Shown piece by piece: positions 57,101 to 64,000 of a DNA stretch of 64,000 nucleotides (its first letter is position 1; the number at the start of each line of letters is the position of its first letter). Both the position numbers and the translations under genes were made by a program. The DNA comes from Anisus vortex (lineage: Eukaryota > Mollusca > Gastropoda > Planorbidae). Below the pieces are notes generated by a model that saw only the letters and a program-made list of their open reading frames with translations, did no database searches and was not told where the DNA came from. Location of the stretch: NCBI GenBank assembly GCA_949126835.1, contig OX421507.1, forward strand, positions 32,991,082-33,055,081, given 5' to 3'.

Positions 57101-59092
57101 CTCTGCAATATTGTATATTGCTTTGTGATTTTCTAAATGTTTGCACAGTGATATGGCATGCAATTGTTTAGGTATATTATTTATTTCACATTGTTCTTCA
57201 AACCTTTCAATATATTGATTCAATTTCTCTGTACCATTCCATTTAGGCATTAGATTTTCTTTCACTTTGTTTATAGGTATATCTATATTAGGTGTGTCAT
57301 TAATAATGCTACTGTCTGACTTGCCTAGTGTTTGTAAAAAACTGACAGTTTGCAAGGCAGGGCCGAATTCATCTTGTGATAAATCTCCCAGTTGATTATT
57401 TTCTAACAAAATTACAGGTTTTAAGTTTAAATCTGTGGATTTAAGATCCATCCATTGTTGAAATATTTCAAAACTATTGTCCTGTTTGACTCCATATGTA
57501 TTACCTATTATTAGGGGAGCAACACAATTTTTTAAAATGGCTGCTTCAGTATATCCTGTAAGCCAAGGAGTATCAATTTGTATGGTAGTGATTGGACAAC
57601 TAACCATAGATCCATTACCTAGTTTAATTGTTTCTATCCTTAAGATATTTTTGGCTTTATAAGGAGGAATAATCCTCTCATCTACACAAGTGAGAGATGA
57701 ACCAGTATCCCTTAGACAATAGGTACGTATTCCCTCAACATATGCAGGGAATAAGATCAGTTGACCTTTATTCTCAAATATTACATTGTTTCTGTGAGTA
57801 GTAGGATTATTTGTATTGCCTTTATTTCTATTCTGAAAATTTTGATTTTCAGAATTTGGATTGGTAACATGCTGATTTGTAGAATTTCCTTGTGGAAAAT
57901 TCAGTCTTGTAAAGTTTTGATTTTGATTTCCTTGTGGAAAATTCCGTCTTGTAAAGTTTTGATTTTGATTTCCTTGTGGAAAATTCTGTCTTGTAAAGTT
58001 TTTGTTTTGAAAATTTTGGCTATTTTCATTTTGTCTATACCTGTTACTGAAATGTTTTATTCTGAAACCACAAAATCTGTCTATATGTCCATAACGATTA
58101 CAAAATTGACATCTAAGATTTTGTCTGTTTGTATTTGTTTCATTACCATAGTTTTGTCTTCTACCATATTGACTATTTGTCCTAGGAGGTGAATAGCTCC
58201 TATGTCTTCTATTTTGCATGGTATTTACTGTTTGAGTCTGTTTAGTAAGTTCTACATTGGGATTACTATCTTTAAAATTGGAGATAGCATCTATTAAATT
58301 TTCAATATTTCTTACTTTCCTCTCCATAATATGTGTAAACAAAGGTTTGGAAGCCATTTGTAACACTTTATCTACTACTATCATCTCAATAATTTCATTG
58401 GGATTTTTTGTGTCTATTTTAATTAGTTCTAACCAAGTTAATAAGAATGATTTCACTTCAGAGACAAAAGCTCTTGGTTCTATTTTATCAGTTAATAAAA
58501 AAGAATGAAATTTTTGTCTATAATAGTCCTCTGAATGGATAAAAAATTTTATCAACTGTTCTCTAATTATTGTGTAATCAGTAATCTCTTTATCAATATG
58601 AGCTAATGCTTCCCTTCCTTTGTCTTTCAATTGAGGAATTAAATGAATATACCATTCCGATTGCGGAATGTTATACCCTTTACATGTTGTTTCAAAGAGA
58701 GTTAAAAAATCTAAAATTTTTTCTTTTCCATCAAATGGTGGCATTTTAAATCTAACGCCATGTTTATTAGATGAATTAGTTGAATGCTCAACCTTATTTT
58801 GTTGCAATTTAGCTAGTTCTAATTCATGATCTAGTTTTAGTTGTATTTCTTTTTGTTTAAGTTCTAATTCTAATTCTAATTCTTTTTGTTTAAGTTCATT
58901 GTCTAATTCTTTTTGTTTAAGTTCATGTGACCTACTTTCTGCACGCTCATCTCTTTCTTTATCAGATAATTCCTTTTTTAACTCTTTTACTTTCTTTTCT
59001 ATAAATTCTTGCAATTCTTTTTTTTCTGTTATTTCAAATTCCTTAGCTAAAGCTTTAGCTTCTTCATACATTAATTTAACTTTTACATCCAT
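54191..59092 (-). CDS. Gag-Pol polyprotein, copy 2 (Gag-PR-IN-RT-RH)
   Basis: A 1633-aa single ORF, over 98% identical by eye to the copy-1 product, with the same domains one residue later (protease D462; integrase D841, D901, E937; YVDD 1356-1359). Differences cluster in the N-terminal coiled coil (+4 residues, an extra ELEL/KL) and the Asn/Gln-rich repeats after the zinc knuckle (net -3 residues). The pol region has scattered substitutions only. All catalytic residues are retained. Integrase precedes the reverse transcriptase here too, so the order is a property of the family and not a rearrangement of one copy. Confidence 0.95.
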   Translation of the reverse strand: MDVKVKLMYEEAKALAKEFEITEKKELQEFIEKKVKELKKELSDKERDERAESRSHELKQKELDNELKQKELELELELKQKEIQLKLDHELELAKLQQNKVEHSTNSSNKHGVRFKMPPFDGKEKILDFLTLFETTCKGYNIPQSEWYIHLIPQLKDKGREALAHIDKEITDYTIIREQLIKFFIHSEDYYRQKFHSFLLTDKIEPRAFVSEVKSFLLTWLELIKIDTKNPNEIIEMIVVDKVLQMASKPLFTHIMERKVRNIENLIDAISNFKDSNPNVELTKQTQTVNTMQNRRHRSYSPPRTNSQYGRRQNYGNETNTNRQNLRCQFCNRYGHIDRFCGFRIKHFSNRYRQNENSQNFQNKNFTRQNFPQGNQNQNFTRRNFPQGNQNQNFTRLNFPQGNSTNQHVTNPNSENQNFQNRNKGNTNNPTTHRNNVIFENKGQLILFPAYVEGIRTYCLRDTGSSLTCVDERIIPPYKAKNILRIETIKLGNGSMVSCPITTIQIDTPWLTGYTEAAILKNCVAPLIIGNTYGVKQDNSFEIFQQWMDLKSTDLNLKPVILLENNQLGDLSQDEFGPALQTVSFLQTLGKSDSSIINDTPNIDIPINKVKENLMPKWNGTEKLNQYIERFEEQCEINNIPKQLHAISLCKHLENHKAIYNIAEKEINDFQTLKSNILAYIDTTQKKTETQMKKREQISLNSMPFDEQTLKNEQKQDEYINKIVPQLGKENFKQGQMKLINGILCRIETKTNITQIVVPKSLTVQIMKISHDNALAGHLSTKKTCNKIKNNFWWPNLEKDLKTFIKSCSTCLIHNQKNSKHKAPLQKTDTVDKPFVKIAIDIIGPMKEARNSKAKFALTLIDMGSRWVEVIPLREITADRVCNSLLPIFCRFGFPKTILSDNGTQFKSKLTQAFTKMLNITQIFSSIYHPESNGMVERANQTIKQMLAKVCEEHPYEWDEFLPAILFAYRQAKHESPGYSPFELIFGRNANGPLENFKAELLKTKETKMSPFDLINKTEKHMQTAYQFAVEKNQEIKEKTILRENMNKNLRKLDIGNKVLVYLPIGSGNTMQWKGPYDIIHKLSDVTYKIDINGSEKIVHINNLRHYEESNIVDTTSKTNDKIENNNVIIVEDENIKDIPSNVNYLCGMTANTTNELEQINLDHIQSVETKNKIVKILNKFKDTITETPGLTNVIEHTIELTDKKEFRSKAYRIPQMLVDKVDKELDQLIENKIINKSMSQYSSPMVIVRKKNGSIRLCCDYRKLNKITKIDQEGLPNIDNIINTMATGKIFSTIDLTRGFWQVPLDKNSKDYAAFITHRGVFNWNVMPFGLINSTATFTKLMRKILPQRNNIIHYVDDVCIYTETWDEHLTILEEVLQILKDNNLTVSPTKLKIGQTEIEFLGHTFSNGQVKPTEQLHKKILEIKTPKTKKEVRALLGLFNYYSKFIPKYSQIVRPIIDLTKKFQPNYVNWNNECEQSFRQLVNEFSKEPILETIQKNDEIILACDASKIGLGACIFKKVMIDSEMVYKPAFYISRALTNSEKNFSILELEGLCIAYAVLKFQYYLLGRKFTILTDHKPLVNFNVSNVNNKRINKYALLLSDYQFQIKSIVGKDNHLPDVLSRLSIYIPDIE

Positions 59093-60914
59093 ATTTAATT
59101 CTTGATCATTAACAATAAAATATTATTATGTACAGGACAATGCTATTATTTATTATTATTTATAGAGTGGACATTCACAATGTAATTCTTGTAATTATTA
59201 TGTAGACCATGTATTATTAAGTTGCAGCTAAACACTTGTAATACTATTATTTCTATTCACTATGCTATTATAATTGAAAGCATTTTGGAATTGGAACAAT
59301 GCAAAGCATAATATTTTGATTGATAAATTATTTTCTCTTCTTATTTTTCAATTTACTTTACTTGTATGTAAATGTTGACTATTGTCAATTATTATATTTG
59401 TAAAAATGCCTTATTTACTATTTTCTATAGTGTGTACATAAATATTTACCATTGCATAAATTATATTTATAAACAATTGATAGTTATTGTTACTATCAAG
59501 AATCTATCAGAAATAATAGTGGTTATCTTGAACCAATAATATTAATTATATTTAAAAAACAATACAAAACAACAATTATGTATAACTAAAATAAATGAAA
59601 CACAACACAACAATTATGTATAACTAAAATAAATGAAACACAACACAATCTTAATTAAGGACACAAATGCTGCATGGACAACAGTGATAGAGGAAATGTT
59701 CACACTAGAATCACAATATTTATCAACATTGACAAAGACAATAATTTTACTTCAATATTTGAACAAAAACAAACAAGTCAATACAGCTAACAGAAATTAC
59801 CCTATCAAAGAATCATTTAACATGTATAATATTAAAATAAATGTTAATTATATCAAACTTAAATAGTATTTAAGTAACACAATGAATCTTCTTGACGATG
59901 AAGTTAATCCATTTGATCCAAGTGAATGGTCTAATAGTAGCTTAAATTTTAACTAACACATACTTCATGACGTTAATCCAGGTACGAATGATTTAAATTA
60001 ATTAACACAATCTCCATCACATTAATTCAAATTAACTTTACTGTATAGCGAGATAGCTATAATTCGCATAATGTAAACGAATCTCTTAAATTGATGTACG
60101 TTAGAGTACAATCTGTCTTCAATAAGGTCTTGGTATTCCACAAAGTATGACTAAGTGAATACTATGCGTTGATGATTGCCTTGTTACCTTCGGATCTCAC
60201 ACACACACGTGTTGACCTCTAGTTGAACTAGTGTCCGCCATCTTGTTTATCTAGTGTCCGCCATCTTGTGTGACGTCATTGCTTCACTTCATAGCGTATT
60301 GTAAAATATTACAGAGTCTCGATTCAGAAACTGTTTTGTTTAAAAATGTTTCATGCGTGATAATTCAATTTTTCATGATCAACGATTGATCACAAAGAAA
60401 TTCATACGACAGCTCTCGACGTTCCACGTAATCCAAATATAATCTTGAAAAAAATTTATTAATTCCAGCGTCGGCACCTTTGAAAAATGCAATGTGGGTT
60501 GAGATGTAGAGCGCCACGTGCACCCACCTTTTTGTTGCCTGTTGTGCCGCCTATGTATCTACTGACTTTTACAAGTCTTACTGCAGTGTCTCTGTTTCCT
60601 GTTACCCTGAATATGGCTTTATACCGTGTTGATTAAATCTTGATTAATATCTTTAGAAATCGTTCATTAAATTCTGCCATCCACCAGCAAATCATATATT
60701 TTCTGAGAGATGTTTTAGCGTTCTCTCTAACGATTTTATGACCAGGTTGACTGGTTGAATAGTTTGCTGAATAGTTTGCATGAGAGAGTTGACAATTTAA
60801 AATCAGACTTTACCTTCTAATATTTGTTTTTGTGGAAGCATTTCATTATGTTGTAGTTTAGTAGTTGCCGTACACCGCTGCCGTTCACCGCTGCCGTTTA
60901 CCGCTGCTGTTTAC
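59093..60914 (-). promoter_or_regulatory. Long leader of copy 2
   Basis: Collinear with the copy-1 leader. It keeps both AAGATGGCGGAC boxes (about 60232-60268), TGACGTCA (about 60272-60279) and CACGTG. The antisense 77-codon ORF (59633-59866) encodes the same peptide, with one synonymous base change noted. In the 24-codon antisense ORF a Leu codon is replaced by Pro. Confidence 0.6.
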
Positions 60915-60925
60915 CGCTGCCACCA
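60915..60925 (-). promoter_or_regulatory. Primer binding site of copy 2 (tRNA-Leu type)
   Basis: Same TGGTGGCAGCG one base from the LTR. The adjacent CCGCTGCCGTT-like repeats are more regular than in copy 1 (about four units, 60870-60925). Confidence 0.75.
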
Positions 60926-60926
60926 C

Positions 60927-61470
60927 TGTTATTGATTCTATTTTAATTACTAGTGTTCTTCGTAGGCTAATAGAATCATGAGTTGATTGAGTTGATTGAG
61001 TTGAGTTAAATGTTTCTTTAATATTATTTTTCACAGTACGTTTAACACACTTGATAATTCAAATCTTCGCAGCAATATATATCTATTTATTATTACTTAC
61101 AATACATTATTCACAGTACATCCAACAATCATATAATATAATATAAGTCCAAGAATGAAATAGTATTCTGATAAAATGTGGTATAGTTCCGAGTCTAACG
61201 TATGCGTCCATACGCTTCTAGATATTTGAGTCGACTGACTATTCTCCGGTCCTTTACTCCCCGTGATCAGACTGAGACATGTAAAACCCCGTGATCAGAC
61301 TGAGACATGTACAACGTGCAAAGCATGCTCTATAAAGCTACGACGCAGTAGAACAAACTAGATTTGTGATATTCACATTCTTCCCAGTCCCCATAACTCT
61401 TGTACTATACTATTGACTATTGACTATTTACTGAGTCATTTCCCTTTGACCATGTTAGTGCATACTAGCA
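60927..61470 (-). repeat. 5' LTR of copy 2
   Basis: 544 bp, about one mismatch to its partner at 53325-53868. Confidence 0.93.
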
Positions 61471-62155
61471 ACTGGTTATCAAAACTTAATGACACTGGTT
61501 TTCAAAACTTGATGACACTGGTTATCAAACTTGGTGACACTGGTTACAAAACTTGATGACACTGGTTATCAAAACTTGATGACACTGGTTATCAAAACTT
61601 GATGACACTGGTTATCAAAACTTGATCACACTGGTTTTCAAAACTTGATGACACTGGTTATCAAACTTGGTGACACTGGTTATCAAAACTTGGTGAGACT
61701 GGTTATTAAACTTGTTGACACTGGTTACAAAACTTGGTGACACTGGTTATCGAACTTGGTGAACACCGGTTATCAAACTTGGTGACACTGGTTACAAAAC
61801 CTGGTGACACTGGTTATCAAACTTGGTGAACACTCGTCATGAAACTTGGTGACGCTGGTAACAAAACTTGGTGAACACACGTTATGAAACTATATGACAC
61901 TGGTTACAAAATTTGGTGAACACTCGTTATGAAATTGATGACACTGGTTACAAAACTTGGTGAACACCGGTTATGAAACTTGGTGACACTGGTTACAAAA
62001 CTTGGTGAACACCAGTTATGAATCTTGGTGACACTGGTTACAAAACTTGGTGAACACCGGTTATGAAACTTGGTGACACTGGTTATAACACTTGGTGAAC
62101 AGTCGTTATCAAACTTGATGACATTGGTTACAAAACTTGGTGAACACCAGTTATG
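61471..62155. repeat. 22/23-bp minisatellite, right part (degenerate)
   Basis: Same array, increasingly diverged to the right (GTGAACACCGGTTATGAAAC variants), as expected at the edge of a tandem array. Confidence 0.9.
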
Positions 62156-62284
62156 ACTATCTATAGTCTATCTATCTGCTGTAGACTATCTATTTTAACT
62201 AAATATATAGAATTATCTCCCATATAAAATACTTTTGTAATTCTTACACCTAATTGTAGAGATGGGAATCGAAATCACTTTTAG

Positions 62285-63475
62285 AAGTTCGTATTTGGTT
62301 CGGTAACAAGCAAAAGTCGGGCTTGGTTCGGTAACAACCCAAGTTAGGATTCGGTTAAGTAACAACCCAAGTTAGGATTCGGTTAAGTAACAACCCAAGT
62401 TAGGATTCGGTTAAGTAACAACCCAAGTTAGGATTCGGTTAAGTAACAACCCCAGTTAGGATTCGGTTAAGTAACAACCCCAGTTAGGATTCAGTTAATT
62501 AACAACCCAAGTTAGGATTCGGTTAAGTAACAACCCAAGTTAGGATTCGGTTAAGTAACAACCCAAGTTAGGATTCGGTTAAGTAACAACCCCAGTTAGG
62601 ATTCGGTTAAGTAACAACCCCAGTTAGGATTCAGTTAATTAACAACCCAAGTTAGGATTCGGTTAAGTAACAACCCAAGTTAGGATTCGGTTAAGTAACA
62701 ACCCAAGTTAGGATTCGGTTAAGTAACAACCCAAGTTAGGATTCGGTTAAGTAACAACCCAAGTTAGGATTCGGTTAAGTAACAACCCAAGTTAGGATTC
62801 GGTTAAGTAACAACCCAAGTTAGGATTCGGTTAAGTAACAACCCAAGTTAGGATTCGGTTAAGTAACAACCCAAGTTAGGATTCGGTTAAGTAACAACCC
62901 AAGTTAGGATTCGGTTAAGTAACAAACCAAGTTAGGATTCGGTTAAGTAACAACCCAAGTTAGGATTCGGTTAAGTAACAACCCAAGTTAGGATTCGGTT
63001 AAGTAACAACCCAAGTTAGGATTCGGTTAAGTAACAACCCAAGTTAGGATTCGGTTAAGTAACAACCCAAGTTAGGATTCGGTTAAGTAACAACCCAAGT
63101 TAGGATTCGGTTAAGTAACAAACCAAGTTAGGATTCGGTTAAGTAACAACCCAAGTTAGGATTCGGTTAAGTAACAACCCAAGTTAGGATTCGGTTAAGT
63201 AACAACCCAAGTTAGGATTCGGTTAAGTAACAACCCAAGTTAGGATTCGGTTAAGTAACAACCCAAGTTAGGATTCGGTTAAGTAACAACCCAAGTTAGG
63301 ATTCGGTTAAGTAACAAACCAAGTTAGGATTCGGTTAAGTAACAACCCAAGTTAGGATTCGGTTAAGTAACAACCCAAGTTAGGATTCGGTTAAGTAACA
63401 ACCCAAGTTAGGATTCGGTTAAGTAACAACCCAAGTTAGGATTCGGTTAAGTAACAACCCAAGTTAGGGTTTGGT
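62285..63475. repeat. 28-bp minisatellite, about 41 copies
   Basis: Tandem unit GGTTAAGTAACAACCCAAGT + TAGGATTC, near-identical, with a repeated six-unit block containing CCCCAGT and CAGTTAATTAAC variants (62441-62640). The flanks keep the ancestral TTGGTTCGGTAACAA motif. It starts just after TAGAGATGGGAATCGAA, a hAT-terminus-like sequence. Confidence 0.95.
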
Positions 63476-63629
63476 TCGGTAAGACCCTAAAATGCTAAAA
63501 TAAGTTATTGTAACAAAACAAGTCTTTATTGACTAAAAAGTCTTGTTAAATTATTATATACAACTATTTATATATTTTCTTTTTATATTTTAATATCATG
63601 TTGAAATGTATTGAAGAAATATTATAGAA

Positions 63630-64000
63630 CATCCCTCACCCTCTCCATCACCCGCTCCCTCACCCTCTTCCTAACCCGCATCCTCACCCTCTTCATCATC
63701 CGCTCCCTCACCCTCTCCATCACTCGCTCCCTAACCCTCTTCGTCACCCGCTCCCTCACCCTCTCCATCACCCGCTCCCTCACCCTCTCCATCACGCGCT
63801 CCCTCATCCTCTTCATCACCCGCTCCCTCACCCTCTCCATCACCCGCTCCATCACCTTCTCCATCACCCGCTCCCTCTCCATCACCCTCACCCTCTCCAT
63901 CACCCGCTCCCTCACCCTCTCCATCACGCGCTCCCTCATCCTCTTCATCACCCGCTCCCTCACCCTCTCCATCACCCGCTCCATCACCTTCTCCATCACC
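63630..64000. repeat. 12/24-bp CT-rich minisatellite running off the window
   Basis: Units of CCCTCTCCATCA and CCCGCTCCCTCA alternate. A ~117-bp block is itself repeated (63783-63899 and 63900-64000). It is cut by the window edge. The R/E/M-rich minus ORF is a repeat artefact. Confidence 0.95.

Larger units (their letters stand above)
53325..61470 (-). mobile_element. Complete GMR1-like Ty3-type LTR retrotransposon, copy 2
   Basis: An 8146-bp element in the same orientation and with the same plan as copy 1. LTRs at 53325-53868 and 60927-61470 (544 bp each) differ by about one base (CCCCCC/CTCCCC near 53660/61262). ACTGG flanks both ends (53320-53324, 61471-61475). Its LTRs differ from those of copy 1 at many sites, so this is a separate insertion from another subfamily and not a duplicate of copy 1. 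Confidence 0.95.

Noticed and set aside
53325..61470. Copy 2 as a segmental duplication of copy 1
   Set aside because: LTRs match within each copy but differ between copies, and each copy has its own target duplication, so they are separate insertions.
43729..62155. Hammerhead ribozyme in the TTGATGACACTGG repeats
   Set aside because: GATGA is present but the CTGATGA...GAAA...core is not, and no stem arrangement fits.
63622..63999. Arg/Glu/Met-rich 125-aa ORF at the right edge
   Set aside because: 12/24-bp repeat artefact.

Overview
Animal nuclear DNA, AT-rich and repeat-dense, most likely from a mollusc (I favour a gastropod; this is inference). The basis is a spliced ABC-transporter gene with ordinary GT-AG introns, CR1/L2-type LINE relics, several hAT transposon remnants and two Ty3-type LTR retrotransposons. 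There are no operons, bacterial genes, tRNA or rRNA genes, or CRISPR arrays.

Positions 1-13.6 kb (minus strand) hold the 5' end of an ABCB/P-glycoprotein-type (MDR) transporter gene. I could join six coding exons (13572-13424, 8267-8216, 5833-5707, 5365-5214, 1560-1427, 20-1) with consistent splice sites and phases. They give the N-terminal ~211 residues: cytosolic leader, TM1, a glycosylatable first extracellular loop, TM2 and the start of the first cytosolic loop. The rest of the protein lies beyond the left edge. The introns carry decayed hAT elements, LINE pieces and minisatellites. Two further ATG exons (19432-19329 and 40824-40727) end in the same phase as the first ABCB exon and could be alternative 5' exons, or belong to something else.

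Positions 13.6-22.8 kb are intergenic or upstream-intron DNA with small hAT MITEs, a palindromic MITE with an internal 66-bp amplification, several minisatellites and a PHD-finger coding relic. Positions 22.88-37.72 kb are one uninterrupted satellite of about 265 copies of a 56-bp unit, with a nested higher-order period of 4255 bp (76 units) and an inner period of 895 bp (16 units). Positions 37.7-43.7 kb hold a miRNA-like hairpin, a 64-bp minisatellite, a LINE 3' end and a 51-bp minisatellite.

Positions 43.7-62.2 kb were originally one minisatellite (22/23-bp unit) now split by two complete LTR retrotransposons in minus orientation (44444-52577 and 53325-61470). Each has 544-bp LTRs, a tRNA-Leu-type primer site, a long leader and one intact Gag-Pol ORF of 1632 or 1633 aa. 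The domain order is Gag-protease-integrase-reverse transcriptase-RNase H: a copia-like order in a Ty3/gypsy-type polyprotein, the hallmark of the GMR1 group. The window ends in two more minisatellites. Tandem repeats make up roughly 38% of the window and the two LTR elements about 25%.
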